Assembly (NCBI RefSeq): GCF_947490405.1
Contig: NZ_CANLGU010000004.1
Span: 186,001-250,000 of the forward strand
Length of the DNA stretch: 64,000 nt
Origin: an uncultured Algibacter sp.
GTDB taxonomy: Bacteria; Bacteroidota; Bacteroidia; Flavobacteriales; Flavobacteriaceae
Reading direction: 5' to 3'
Positions 28,824 through 39,320 of this stretch are shown here, one piece after another. The notes beneath the pieces are model-generated. The model saw only the letters and a list, made by a program, of their open reading frames with translations, was not told the origin of the DNA and did not search any database. Position 1 is the stretch's first letter. Every line of letters starts with the position of its first letter. The translations under genes were made by a program, and so were the position numbers.

Positions 28824-29720
28824 TTATTTCCTTGGGTGATACTGCTCCATTACTTTAGTTAAATGACTCTTGTCCAGATGTACATATATTTCAGTTGTTG
28901 TAATACTCTCATGTCCGAGCATGAGTTGAATTGAGCGCAAATCAGCATTGTTTTCTAGTAGGTGTGTAGCGAATGAATGTCTAAAGGTGTGTGGGGATAT
29001 ATTTTTTTTTAATCCTATTTTTTCAGCGAGTTGTTTAACAATTGTAAAAATCATAGCGCGAGTTAGTTGCTTGCCGCGTCTATTTAAAAATAGGGTGTCT
29101 TCGTGTCCAGCTTGTATATTTAAATGCACTCTTATTTCATTTCTGTAAATGCTAATGTATTTCTGAGTAACATCAATAATAGGAACAAAACGTTGTTTGT
29201 TACCTTTTCCAGTAACCTTTATATAACCTTCATCAAAGAATAAATCTGATATTTTAAGGTTTATCAATTCACTCACTCGGAGTCCACAACCATATAGTGT
29301 TTCTAGCATTGCTCTATTACGCTCGCCTTCTGGCTTACTTAAATCTATAGCTTTAATTAAGGTATCTATTTCTTCTTCGGAAAGCGTGTCTGGAAGCTTT
29401 CTCCCTATTTTAGGTGATTCTATGAGTTCTAGGGGATTGTCCTTTCTATAGTCTTCAAATATGAGGTAATTAAAGAAGCTTCTTAAACCAGATATTAGTC
29501 TAGATTGAGACCTAGCGTTAACAATTTTAGCTGTTTCATAAATGAATTGTTGTATGGTTTCTGATGCTATATGAATTGGCGATTTACTAATATCATTTTG
29601 TTCAAGAAATACAATAAGCTTTTTTACATCAAGCGCATAATTATCAATAGAGTTATCTGATAAACCACGCTCAATTTTTAGGTATAATTTATAATCTTTT
29701 AATGCATTTTGCCATTTCAT
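28824..29720 (-). CDS. xerD: Site-specific tyrosine recombinase XerD
   Basis: LETLYGCGLRVSELINLKISD, TGKGNKQRFVPI, SPHTFRHSFATHLLENNADLRSIQLMLGHESITTTEIYVHLD. Confidence 0.92.
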   Translation of the reverse strand: MKWQNALKDYKLYLKIERGLSDNSIDNYALDVKKLIVFLEQNDISKSPIHIASETIQQFIYETAKIVNARSQSRLISGLRSFFNYLIFEDYRKDNPLELIESPKIGRKLPDTLSEEEIDTLIKAIDLSKPEGERNRAMLETLYGCGLRVSELINLKISDLFFDEGYIKVTGKGNKQRFVPIIDVTQKYISIYRNEIRVHLNIQAGHEDTLFLNRRGKQLTRAMIFTIVKQLAEKIGLKKNISPHTFRHSFATHLLENNADLRSIQLMLGHESITTTEIYVHLDKSHLTKVMEQYHPRK

Positions 29721-29942
29721 GACTGTAAAAATAACTAAATATTCATTGAAAAGTTAAATTAAAACCTACGTATTTATTCGTATATTTTATAAAAACTGTT
29801 GATAACATAAATCATAATAACCTTACATTCAGTGATTTGAAAAATAATGTTAATAAAATTGTTAATAACCCAGTCGGTTTTGTAGGATTTTCCAAAAATT
29901 TGACCTTAATTTGTCAATATCAAACTAAAAACATTTTAAATT

Positions 29943-30440
29943 ATGAAAAAATTATTTTTATTAGCTGTTATTGCAGTATTCGGAATTACAGGTTTAAATG
30001 CTCAAGGGCAGTTCAATGGAGGTGTTAATGTTGGACTTATCACTGGAGATTTTAGTGATTTCTACTCATTTAACATTACAGTAGATGCTTCTTATTTATG
30101 GGAAGTATCTGATCAAATTGAAGCAGGTGTTGCTACAGGCTTTTCTCAGTCTTTTGGTAAGGATACTGATTTTGGTGATGCTGAAGATGCACAATTTTTA
30201 CCCTTAGCTGCAGCAGGTCGTTTCAATGTTTCTGATGAATTTACTTTAGGAGTAGATTTAGGTTATGCTGTTGGAATCAATGATGGTAATGATGGTGGTT
30301 TTTATTATGCACCAAGAGTTCAGTATGCGGTTAGTGAGTCTCTAGATGTAGTTCTTGCTTACAGAGGAGTAAGTATTGATGCTGGGCCTGTAACAGTAGG
30401 TTTTAATACCATAACTGCTGGTGTAGAATTTGCACTATAG
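29943..30440 (+). CDS. Outer-membrane beta-barrel protein
   Basis: MKKLFLLAVIAVFGITGLNAQ signal peptide; beta strands ending in an aromatic/leucine motif (TAGVEFAL). Confidence 0.75.
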   Translation: MKKLFLLAVIAVFGITGLNAQGQFNGGVNVGLITGDFSDFYSFNITVDASYLWEVSDQIEAGVATGFSQSFGKDTDFGDAEDAQFLPLAAAGRFNVSDEFTLGVDLGYAVGINDGNDGGFYYAPRVQYAVSESLDVVLAYRGVSIDAGPVTVGFNTITAGVEFAL

Positions 30441-30611
30441 CATAAGTATTTTTTAGAAAAACAAAAAGGGAGGCTTTATTAGTCTCTCTTTTTTTATGTG
30501 AATTTATTAATAGTGTTATAGTCTTTTAAATATTTGTAAAAAAAATCACCTCATTATCCTAACCTTTGCTATTTTTGCTGCTCTCTAAATTCAATCAAAA
30601 AACAATTAATT

Positions 30612-31184
30612 ATGAAAAACATTTCAATTTTAGTTTTATTTTTTATGACCATTTCTATGCCTTTATTGATAAACGCGCAAGACACTAAGTTTGGAGCTAC
30701 TGCTGGTTATAACTCTTTAATTGCATCAGTAAAATTTGATGGGATATCAGCTTCAGATAATGTCTCGGGGTTTTATATTGGTTTGTTTGCGGATATTCAA
30801 ACTTCTGAGAAATTTCATGTTCAACCAGAGATTCAGTATGTTAACTCAAGACAAGATGGAGAGTCAGGTAACTCTTTAGTTGTCCCTATTATGGTGAAAT
30901 ATATGGCTTCAGAACAGTTTAGTTTATTATTTGGACCTCAATTAGATTTTATTTTAGAAGAATCTGATGGGGTTAAAAAAATGGGTGTTGGTTTATCTGC
31001 TGGATTGAGTTACGATATTACTGAAAAAGTTTTTGCATCCGTAAGATATTCATTAGGATTGAATAATAGACTAGAAGATGATGCAGTGATTTTTACTGAT
31101 GGTGGCGAAGATCCTGGGATTAACGCTAGTGATATTAAAACAAAGTTTAACTTTTTACAAATAGGGTTAGGTTTTAGATTTTAA
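30612..31184 (+). CDS. Porin family / outer-membrane beta-barrel protein
   Basis: Signal peptide; FGATAGYNSL...FYIGLFADIQTSEKFHVQPEIQYVN...FLQIGLGFRF. Confidence 0.8.
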   Translation: MKNISILVLFFMTISMPLLINAQDTKFGATAGYNSLIASVKFDGISASDNVSGFYIGLFADIQTSEKFHVQPEIQYVNSRQDGESGNSLVVPIMVKYMASEQFSLLFGPQLDFILEESDGVKKMGVGLSAGLSYDITEKVFASVRYSLGLNNRLEDDAVIFTDGGEDPGINASDIKTKFNFLQIGLGFRF

Positions 31185-31203
31185 ACAATAAGCATATATT
31201 ACA

Positions 31204-31236
31204 AAGCCGAAGTATAATATACTTCGGCTTTTTTTA
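31204..31236 (+). terminator. Intrinsic terminator
   Basis: AGCCGAAGTATAATATACTTCGGCTTTTTTT. Confidence 0.9.
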
Positions 31237-31262
31237 TACAACAACTTTTGTATTTTTATAGC

Positions 31263-31679
31263 ATGAAAAAACTAATCATAATAAACGGACCAAATCTAAA
31301 CTTGTTAGGTAAGCGAGAGCCTAATATATATGGGAGCTTAACTTTTACTGAGTTTCTGGAAGAGGTAAAAGGAAAATACCCTAAAGTTGCAATCGATTAT
31401 TTTCAATCTAATATTGAAGGTGAGTTAATCGATAAACTACAAGAGGTAGGTTTTAGTTATGATGGTATTGTATTAAATGCTGCCGCTTACACACATACTT
31501 CTGTAGGTATTGGCGATGCTATTAAAGCTATTGAAACCCCAGTTATTGAGGTGCATATTTCAAATACATTTGGTAGGGAAGAGTTTAGACATCAGTCTTT
31601 TATATCTCCAAACGCTAAAGGTGTCATTCTAGGTTTTGGACTTCAAAGTTATGAACTTGCTATTCAAAGTTTTTTATAG
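31263..31679 (+). CDS. aroQ: Type II 3-dehydroquinate dehydratase
   Basis: MKKLIIINGPNLNLLGKREPNIYG...YDGIVLNAAAYTHTSVGIGDAI...EVHISNTFGREEFRHQSF. Confidence 0.95.
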   Translation: MKKLIIINGPNLNLLGKREPNIYGSLTFTEFLEEVKGKYPKVAIDYFQSNIEGELIDKLQEVGFSYDGIVLNAAAYTHTSVGIGDAIKAIETPVIEVHISNTFGREEFRHQSFISPNAKGVILGFGLQSYELAIQSFL

Positions 31680-31740
31680 AATAAGCTATATATAGTATCA
31701 AAAAGAAAGTAATATAAGTACTAACTAGAAATAATTTATA

Positions 31741-31777
31741 AAAAAATGCGATTCATAATTGAATCGCATTTTTTTTA
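31741..31777. terminator. Bidirectional intrinsic terminator
   Basis: AAAAAATGCGATTCATAATTGAATCGCATTTTTTTT between convergent aroQ and lpdA. Confidence 0.88.
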
Positions 31778-31804
31778 TATTTCTTAACGTCTAACATCCA
31801 ACGT

Positions 31805-33181
31805 CTACAAATGTATCACCTCATCATAAGCATCAGCAACTGCTTCCATAACCGCTTCACTCATAGTTGGGTGTGGGTGTATTGCTTTTAATACTTCATG
31901 ACCAGTAGTTTCAAGTTTTCTACCTAAAACAGCTTCAGCAATCATATCAGTTACGCCAGCACCAATCATGTGGCAACCCAACCATTCACCGTATTTAGCA
32001 TCAAAAATAACTTTTACAAAACCTTCTTTATTTCCGCCAGCACTAGCCTTACCAGATGCAGAGAAAGGGAATTTTCCAACTTTTATATCTAATCCTTTAT
32101 CTTTTGCTTGTTTTTCTGTTAAACCAACAGATGCGATTTCAGGAGAACAATACGTACACCCTGGAATGTTTCCATAATCAATAGGCTCTACATCATGACC
32201 TGCTAATTTTTCTACACATAAAATACCTTCTGCGGAAGCGACATGCGCTAAAGCTTGACCAGGAGTAACATCTCCAATAGCATAATATCCTGGTAGATTA
32301 GTTTGGTAAAAATCATTTACAATTATTTTATCTCGATCTACAACAATACCAACATCTTCTAAACCAATATTTTCAATATTTGTTTTGATGCCAACTGCAC
32401 TTAAAATAACATCAGCTTCAAGAACTTCTTCGCCTTTTTTAGTTTTTACTGTAGCTTTTACGCCTTTTCCAGAGGTGTCAACAGAAGTCACTTCTGCTGA
32501 AGTCATAATATTAATCCCAGACTTCTTAAAAGAACGTTCTAATTGTTTAGAAACTTCTTCATCTTCAACGGGAACAATACCAGGTAAATATTCAACAATA
32601 GTAACTTCAGTACCCATAGAGTTGTAGAAATACGCAAACTCCACACCAATAGCACCAGAACCAACTACAATCATTTTCTTTGGTTGTTTCTTTAAAGTCA
32701 TGGCTTGTCTGTAGCCAATTACTTTTTCACCATCTTGTGGTAAGCTAGGTAATTCACGAGAACGTGCTCCTGTAGCAATAATAATATTGTCTGCGCTATA
32801 TTCAGTGCCATCAACGTCAACTTTTTTTCCAGGTTTAATCTTTCCATAACCTTCAATAACGTCAATTTTATTCTTTTTCATCAAAAATTGAACACCTTTA
32901 CTCATACCATCTGCAACACCACGGCTACGATTAACTACAGCATCAAAATCATGATCAGCATCTTTCACTTTTAAACCATAATCCTCTGCATGTTTCAGAT
33001 ATTCAAAAACTTGAGCAGATTTTAATAATGCTTTTGTTGGAATACAACCCCAATTCAAGCATACGCCACCAAGATTTTCTTTTTCAACAATAGCGGTTTT
33101 AAAACCTAATTGTGATGCTCTAATAGCCGTTACATAACCACCAGGACCACTTCCAAGAACAATAATATCGTATTTACTCAT
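31805..33181 (-). CDS. lpdA: Dihydrolipoyl dehydrogenase
   Basis: MSKYDIIVLGSGPGGYVTAIRASQLGFKTAIVE...GGVCLNWGCIPTKALL...HPHPTMSEAVMEA. Confidence 0.96.
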   Translation of the reverse strand: MSKYDIIVLGSGPGGYVTAIRASQLGFKTAIVEKENLGGVCLNWGCIPTKALLKSAQVFEYLKHAEDYGLKVKDADHDFDAVVNRSRGVADGMSKGVQFLMKKNKIDVIEGYGKIKPGKKVDVDGTEYSADNIIIATGARSRELPSLPQDGEKVIGYRQAMTLKKQPKKMIVVGSGAIGVEFAYFYNSMGTEVTIVEYLPGIVPVEDEEVSKQLERSFKKSGINIMTSAEVTSVDTSGKGVKATVKTKKGEEVLEADVILSAVGIKTNIENIGLEDVGIVVDRDKIIVNDFYQTNLPGYYAIGDVTPGQALAHVASAEGILCVEKLAGHDVEPIDYGNIPGCTYCSPEIASVGLTEKQAKDKGLDIKVGKFPFSASGKASAGGNKEGFVKVIFDAKYGEWLGCHMIGAGVTDMIAEAVLGRKLETTGHEVLKAIHPHPTMSEAVMEAVADAYDEVIHL

Positions 33182-33286
33182 TTGTTAAAGTTTAAGCTGC
33201 GAATTTACAAAATCGAATTTGAATAAAGAATTTAGATCTTATAATTTTACATCTTTATAGTACCTTTGCAACGCAAGTATTTATTT

Positions 33287-34570
33287 ATGAACATACCTAG
33301 GACGAGTTTTCCCCGAATTGTAATAATTGGAGGTGGTTTTGCAGGCGTTGCTTTAGCAAAAAAATTATCAAAACAAGAAGTACAGGTTGTACTTTTGGAT
33401 AAGAATAACTACCATACTTTTCAACCCTTATTATATCAAGTGTCAACAGGTGGTTTAGAACCAGATTCTATTGCTTACCCAATCAGGAAAATTTTAAAAG
33501 ATTTCCCTAATTTTTATTTTAGGTTAGCAGATGTTGAGGAGATTGATGCAAACAAAAACAAGATAAAAACTAATATAGGTAATTTAAAGTTTGACTATTT
33601 GGTTGTGGCATCAGGCTCAACAACCAACTTTTTTGGAAACACAGAAGTAGAAAAATATAGTATGGCTATGAAAACCATACCACAATCTTTAAACCTTAGA
33701 AGTTTAATTCTTGAAAATTTTGAAGAGGCCTTATTAACTTCAGATTTAAACGAGCGTAATGCCTTAATGAATTTTGTGATTGTTGGAGGAGGTCCAACAG
33801 GAGTGGAGCTTGCAGGTGCATTGGCAGAAATTAAAAAAGGTATTCTTCCAAAGGACTATCCAGATTTAGATACGCGCTTAGCCCAAATTCATATTATTCA
33901 ATCCAGTGATTGTATTCTTAAGGGAATGAGTGAAAAAGCCTCTGCAAAGGCCGAAGACTTTCTAGAAAAATTAGGAGTTAACATCTGGAAAAATGTTAGG
34001 GTAACCAATTATGATGGTAAAACGGTAACTACTAATACTGATTTAACCTTTGAAACCGCCACCGTAGTATGGGCAGCTGGCGTAAAAGGAGCAACCATAA
34101 AGGGGTTAGATGCAGAAGATTTTGTAACTCGAGGCAATCGATTATTGGTTAACGAATTTAATCAAGTAAAAGGTTACGAGCATATTTTTGCAATAGGTGA
34201 TATTGCTTGTATGGCATCAGAAGCGTTTCCTTACGGCCACCCTATGATGGCGCAACCAGCCATACAACAGGGCGATCAATTAGGCGATAATATTCTGGAA
34301 CTTTTAGAAAGTAAACCTATGAAACCTTTTGCTTATAAAGATAAAGGAGCCATGGCAACCATAGGCAGAAATAAAGCTGTAGTAGACTTGGAAAAATGGA
34401 AGTTTCAAGGCATTTTTGCTTGGTACGTCTGGATGTTTGTGCATTTATTTTTCCTAATCGGTTTCAGAAACCGCATGGTGGTATTCGTTAACTGGGTGTA
34501 TAATTATATCCGTTTTGATAGAGAAGCACGCTTAATTATCCGTCCGTTTAAAAACAAATTAAAACATTAA
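33287..34570 (+). CDS. NAD(P)/FAD-dependent oxidoreductase, type II NADH dehydrogenase-like
   Basis: RIVIIGGGFAGVALAKKL...NYHTFQPLLYQVSTGGLEPDSIAYPIRKIL...FAIGDIACM; start MNIPRTSFPRI more likely than 33266. Confidence 0.9.
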   Translation: MNIPRTSFPRIVIIGGGFAGVALAKKLSKQEVQVVLLDKNNYHTFQPLLYQVSTGGLEPDSIAYPIRKILKDFPNFYFRLADVEEIDANKNKIKTNIGNLKFDYLVVASGSTTNFFGNTEVEKYSMAMKTIPQSLNLRSLILENFEEALLTSDLNERNALMNFVIVGGGPTGVELAGALAEIKKGILPKDYPDLDTRLAQIHIIQSSDCILKGMSEKASAKAEDFLEKLGVNIWKNVRVTNYDGKTVTTNTDLTFETATVVWAAGVKGATIKGLDAEDFVTRGNRLLVNEFNQVKGYEHIFAIGDIACMASEAFPYGHPMMAQPAIQQGDQLGDNILELLESKPMKPFAYKDKGAMATIGRNKAVVDLEKWKFQGIFAWYVWMFVHLFFLIGFRNRMVVFVNWVYNYIRFDREARLIIRPFKNKLKH

Positions 34571-34572
34571 AT

Positions 34573-34690
34573 TATTTGGGCGAGTTGCCAAGAAAAATGG
34601 CAAACAGGCTTTCACTACTCAATCCCTCCTTCGTCGGGGATTTCAAACATGCCGTTCAATCCTTCTCGCGGGTATACTTGCTAGATTGTA
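34573..34690 (+). repeat. Dispersed intergenic element, divergent copy D
   Basis: TTATTTGGGCGAGTTGCC...CAGGCTTTC...CAATCCCT...GGGGATTTCAAACATGCC...CAATCC, same order of blocks as copies A-C but diverged. Confidence 0.5.
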
Positions 34691-34796
34691 AACTCAACCA
34701 TTTGTTCAGTTTCAATCAGTAAACATACAAAATATAAAGGATGCTAAAATTTAGTAAGTAACAACTGCAAACACCTACTGAATACTGCGACTTATT

Positions 34797-35348
34797 TTAT
34801 AAGTCATCCGTAAAATGGCGTTTACCTTTTTCTTTATTAAACTTATCTTTATTATAATTGATAGAATCCCCTTTCGGAATAGATAAAGACATCCATTTTT
34901 CTCCTTTTAAAAGCTTTCCTAAAAACACAATCTGTCCAATATGGTAGGCGTAATGAGCTAATTGTCTATTAATAGCTTCGGTAACTGTATGCCCACCATG
35001 TCGTATATAAATAATGCGTTCTAAATCTTCTGTTTTTAATGGTTTAATAGCTTTAAATAAACAGTGCCAGCCGTTTTCCCAGGCAGCAACAAGTTCCTCC
35101 TTAGAATTAAAACTGTCTATAAACTCATCATCTCTATTGCGCCATTCTTTTTCACCATCCTCAGTTAGAAAATTCGTCCATCTACTTAGCATGTTACCCA
35201 CCATGTGCTTTATTATAATAGAAACGCTGTTAGAATCTTCATTACTCTGCCACTGAATCTCATCTAAAGTAAGCTGTTTAAAAGTTTTATCACCTAGGCT
35301 TTTGTAATATTCAAATTGTTTAATCACACCATTTAAATAACTCTCCAT
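34797..35348 (-). CDS. DUF1572 / DinB-like family protein
   Basis: IIKHMVGNMLSRWTNFLTEDGEKEWRNRDDEF...QLAHYAYHIGQIVFLGKLL. Confidence 0.8.
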   Translation of the reverse strand: MESYLNGVIKQFEYYKSLGDKTFKQLTLDEIQWQSNEDSNSVSIIIKHMVGNMLSRWTNFLTEDGEKEWRNRDDEFIDSFNSKEELVAAWENGWHCLFKAIKPLKTEDLERIIYIRHGGHTVTEAINRQLAHYAYHIGQIVFLGKLLKGEKWMSLSIPKGDSINYNKDKFNKEKGKRHFTDDL

Positions 35349-35363
35349 AAAACAAATTTAGTA

Positions 35364-35846
35364 TTATTCATTTTTTATAAACTTCAAAGAAACACCATTT
35401 ATACAATGACGTTTGCCTGTTGTTTCTCTTGGGCCATCATTAAAAACATGTCCAAGGTGCCCGCCACAAGTAGCACAATGCTCTTCGGTTCTGGCATATC
35501 CTAAATCATAATCTGTAGAAAACGCTACATTACCTTTAATTTCTCTATCAAAACTAGGCCAACCAGTACCAGAATCAAATTTATGTTTACTTTTAAAAAG
35601 AGGAGTATCACAACCCTTGCATAAATACAAACCAGCTTCATAATTTTTATTCAATGGGCTAGTAAAAGCACGTTCGGTACCTGCTTGTCTTAATACATAA
35701 AATTCTTTAGGAGATAATTGGGTTTTCCATTCAGCTTCTGTCTTTTCAACTTTGTAAGTTACTTTTTTTTCTTCAGATTTTTTTTGAGCTAAAGAATTAC
35801 AATTAACAAAAAATACTAGAGTGATAACAATCAATAATTTATGCAT
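35364..35846 (-). CDS. msrB: Peptide-methionine (R)-S-oxide reductase MsrB
   Basis: YLCKGCDTPLF, GTGWPSFDREI, EEHCATCGGHLGHVFNDGPRETTGKRHCINGVSL; likely start MHKLLIVITLVFFVNCNS (signal peptide) at 35846. Confidence 0.92.
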   Translation of the reverse strand: MHKLLIVITLVFFVNCNSLAQKKSEEKKVTYKVEKTEAEWKTQLSPKEFYVLRQAGTERAFTSPLNKNYEAGLYLCKGCDTPLFKSKHKFDSGTGWPSFDREIKGNVAFSTDYDLGYARTEEHCATCGGHLGHVFNDGPRETTGKRHCINGVSLKFIKNE

Positions 35847-36053
35847 AGCTAAGTCGTTTTTTATTGTATTTAAGTCGTTTGTGTTTACCAAACTTAACAA
35901 TAATTCATCTAAGATAAATTTAATAGTCATTAAGTTATTTAAAGTATTAGATATTTTTATATTTTTGGATAGATGTGACTAATGGGTGAATTAGGTGTCA
36001 CAATTAAAAATACAATTTTTGTATTTCTACTAAATTAGTTAAATATAATAACG

Positions 36054-36872
36054 ATGAAAATTAAAAAGACATTCATTTTGTTAGCTATTGCTGTAATTGT
36101 TGTGGCATGTGCTACCAATCCATTTACAGGAAAAAAGACAATGGCATTAGTTCCTAACTCTCAATTGTTTCCAACAGCCTTTGCTCAATATAGTCAGTTT
36201 TTAAATGAAAACAAGGTTGTTACTGGCACTAAAGATGCAGAAATGATCACTCGTGTTGGTCAAAAAATTGCTGTAGCTGCAGAACGTTGGCTGAATTCTA
36301 ATGGGCATCAAGGATATTTAAAAGATTATAAATGGGAATATAATCTAGTTGATGATAAAACGGTAAATGCTTGGTGTATGCCAGGTGGAAAAATTGTGTT
36401 TTATACAGGTATATTACCAATTGCTAAAAATGAGGCAGGTGTAGCAGCAATTATGGGGCACGAGGTAGCTCATGCTCTAGCAAACCACGGACAACAAAGA
36501 ATGAGTGCAGGTATGTTACAACAATTTGGAGCTGTGGCAGGAAATATTGCGATAAAAGATGAGCAATCTAGAAATGCTTTTAATCAATATTACGGTATAG
36601 GTTCTCAATTAGGTGTTATGTTGCCTTTTAGCAGAAGTCATGAAACAGAGTCTGATCAAATAGGTATTTATTTAATGGCTATAGCTGGTTATAATCCTAA
36701 TGAAGCTGCAGAATTATGGAAGCGTATGAAAGCAAATAGTGGAGGACAAGCCCCACCAGAGTTTATGAGTACACACCCAGCTAACGATACAAGAATTGCT
36801 AACTTAACAAAGTGGGCGCCAAAAGCTAGGGCAGAAGCTCAAAAATTTGGGGTAACTACATTTAGACAATAG
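36054..36872 (+). CDS. M48 family metallopeptidase (lipoprotein)
   Basis: VVACATNPFTGKKTM lipobox; IMGHEVAHALANHGQQR zinc motif. Confidence 0.93.
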   Translation: MKIKKTFILLAIAVIVVACATNPFTGKKTMALVPNSQLFPTAFAQYSQFLNENKVVTGTKDAEMITRVGQKIAVAAERWLNSNGHQGYLKDYKWEYNLVDDKTVNAWCMPGGKIVFYTGILPIAKNEAGVAAIMGHEVAHALANHGQQRMSAGMLQQFGAVAGNIAIKDEQSRNAFNQYYGIGSQLGVMLPFSRSHETESDQIGIYLMAIAGYNPNEAAELWKRMKANSGGQAPPEFMSTHPANDTRIANLTKWAPKARAEAQKFGVTTFRQ

Positions 36873-36934
36873 TTTACATATATAAAATATTTGATTACTT
36901 TAGAAGCTGCTCATAAACGGGCAGCTTTTTTATT

Positions 36935-38236
36935 ATGGCAGTATTGGAAAAAGGAAGTAAAAAACTTTTAAACGCTTGGGCATTTTACGATTGGGCTAAC
37001 TCGGTTTATACATTAACTATTGCGTCTTCTATATTTCCTCTCTTTTATTCTTCATTATTCGATTCTAAAGAAGATTTAGTTTCTGCTTTTGGTTTTACAA
37101 TGAAGCAAGAAACTTTAATTACCATTGTAACTGCATTCACATTTTTAGTTGTTGCTATTTTATCACCAATTCTCTCTGGAGTAGCAGATTATATTGGTAA
37201 TAAAAAGAATTTTATGAAATTCTTTTGCTATGTTGGTTCTGCTGGTTGTATAGGATTATATTGGTTTAACTTAAGTTTTGTTCATTTAAGTCTTTTGTTT
37301 TATTTTATGGGGTTAATTGGATATTGGGGAAGCTTAGTTTTTTATAACTCTTATTTGCCAGATATTGCATTTGAAGAGCAGCAAGATAGTATTAGTGCAA
37401 AAGGGTTTTCCATGGGTTATATAGGTAGTGTTCTTTTATTGATACTTAATCTAGTTATGGTAATGAGTCAAGAAGATAATGCTGATAAAATTGAAATGAT
37501 GCGTTACTCTTTCATTACAGTTGGTATTTGGTGGGCTTTATTTAGTCAATACACATTTTATATATTGCCTAAAGGTGTTTCCTCTGGACATAAAGTTACA
37601 AATGATATTGTGCTTAATGGTTTTCGTGAATTAAAATTAGTATGGAAACAATTAAAGCAAAACTTGAGGTTAAAGCGCTATTTATATGCTTTTTTTGTAT
37701 TTAGTATGGCTGTGCAAACCATTATGTTAATGGCTGTATATTTTGGAGAAAAAGAGATTGAATGGGTATCTGATAATGAAAAAACAATAGGTCTTATTGT
37801 TAGTATTCTAGTGATTCAATTAGTTGCAATTGTTGGTGCGATTTTAACGTCTAGATCAGCTTCTAAATATGGCAATATAAAAACTCTTATTACTATTAAT
37901 GCAATATGGATGTGTCTTTGTGTGTATGCCTATTTTATGATAACTCCACAAGAGTTTTACATTGCTGCAGGATTAGTAGGGTTAGTTATGGGAGGTGTTC
38001 AATCTTTAGGTCGTTCAACATATTCAAAGTTTTTGCCTGAGACTGATGATACTACATCGTATTTTAGCTTTTATGATGTAGCAGAAAAGATAGGTATTGT
38101 AATTGGTATGCTTATTTTCGCAGTTGTTTCTGAATATAAATCTATGCGATACGCTATTTTATTTCTGTTCGTATTCTTTTTAGCTGGAATTCTTTTATTG
38201 ATAAGAGTGCCTAAAAATGACTCGCAAGACGTTTAA
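36935..38236 (+). CDS. MFS transporter (Atg22/UMF1-like)
   Basis: LLNAWAFYDWANSVYTLTIASSIFPLFY; 12-TM pattern; GLVMGGVQSLGRSTYSKFLPE. Confidence 0.88.
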   Translation: MAVLEKGSKKLLNAWAFYDWANSVYTLTIASSIFPLFYSSLFDSKEDLVSAFGFTMKQETLITIVTAFTFLVVAILSPILSGVADYIGNKKNFMKFFCYVGSAGCIGLYWFNLSFVHLSLLFYFMGLIGYWGSLVFYNSYLPDIAFEEQQDSISAKGFSMGYIGSVLLLILNLVMVMSQEDNADKIEMMRYSFITVGIWWALFSQYTFYILPKGVSSGHKVTNDIVLNGFRELKLVWKQLKQNLRLKRYLYAFFVFSMAVQTIMLMAVYFGEKEIEWVSDNEKTIGLIVSILVIQLVAIVGAILTSRSASKYGNIKTLITINAIWMCLCVYAYFMITPQEFYIAAGLVGLVMGGVQSLGRSTYSKFLPETDDTTSYFSFYDVAEKIGIVIGMLIFAVVSEYKSMRYAILFLFVFFLAGILLLIRVPKNDSQDV

Positions 38237-38328
38237 GTTTCGTTTATCTAAAAAATCTTCATTTTGAAGTAAGAAATGACAGTTTAATAAATTGAATTCT
38301 TATGTTTGTTCAACTTTACAACAAACAA

Positions 38329-39258
38329 ATGAAAACTACTATTAAATTCCGTTACCTCTTTACGATTTTTTTCGCTTTATTATTTATAACCTCATGTAAT
38401 ATTGAGCCTTTTGAGGGCGAAATTCCAGAAGGAGAAATTGCAGAAGGTGATGATGATGTTTCAGGGGTTTTTCAAGTAGATTTTGATTCTCAAACTTATG
38501 TTGCAGATGTTGTTACAGCTTCAGTATCTGATGGTATAATTAACATATCAGGTTTAAAAGGAGATAACCAAGAGTTAATTACGTTAACTGTATTTGCAAG
38601 TACTGTGGGAACTTATAATATTGGTATTTCTGATGGTATTGAAGTGAATGGAGCAGCATACAATACCAATTCAAAAGATGGATCTGGAGACACTTGGATA
38701 GGGGCTACAAACTTTTTAGATAGCCAAGGGCAGATTACAATTACAGAAATTGATAATGAAGGTGAAACAATTTCTGGAACTTTTTTCTTTACTGGTCATA
38801 ATCCAGATTTAGGAATTAAAGAATTCACAAATGGAGTTTTTGAAAAAGTATCTTTCGCAGCAGTTTCATCAGGGTCAGGTGAAAATTCATTTTTCGCAAA
38901 AGTAGATGGTGTAGAATTTGTAGAAGAAAAAATTAATGCTATATCGGTAAGTGCTGGTGGTATTTCAAATTTAGGTATTAGTGCTACAATAGGTAGTTCG
39001 CGAGTTCTTGGTTTAAATTTGGATCCAAATGTTACTCCAGGAGAGTATGAACTTTCTACATTTGGAATACCTAGCGGATTATATAGTAAGTCTTTTAGTG
39101 AAAGCTTTTCTTCTGATTCGGGAAAGGTTGTTATTACGCTGCATGATAAAGCAAATAGAAGGATAGTTGGTACTTTTGAGTTCACAGCAAAATCTTTTTT
39201 AAGTCCAGATGAATCTTATGAGATTACTGAGGGTAGTTTTGATGTTACTTACTTTTGA
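38329..39258 (+). CDS. DUF6252-like lipoprotein
   Basis: MKTTIKFRYLFTIFFALLFITSCNIEPFEGE...; two repeated beta modules with GTFFFTGHN / GTFEFTAKS. Confidence 0.65.
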   Translation: MKTTIKFRYLFTIFFALLFITSCNIEPFEGEIPEGEIAEGDDDVSGVFQVDFDSQTYVADVVTASVSDGIINISGLKGDNQELITLTVFASTVGTYNIGISDGIEVNGAAYNTNSKDGSGDTWIGATNFLDSQGQITITEIDNEGETISGTFFFTGHNPDLGIKEFTNGVFEKVSFAAVSSGSGENSFFAKVDGVEFVEEKINAISVSAGGISNLGISATIGSSRVLGLNLDPNVTPGEYELSTFGIPSGLYSKSFSESFSSDSGKVVITLHDKANRRIVGTFEFTAKSFLSPDESYEITEGSFDVTYF

Positions 39259-39320
39259 TTCTAATGATGGTATATTAAATAAAAACAATTCAAGAGATAA
39301 AATCATATAGTGTAAATAAA

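Noticed and set aside
28824-29720. Tyrosine recombinase as evidence of a mobile element
   Set aside because: Matches housekeeping XerD; no attachment sites or cargo next to it.
38796-39185. Antisense ORF 129 aa in the DUF6252-like gene
   Set aside because: Shadow ORF; the sense gene has a lipobox and terminator.
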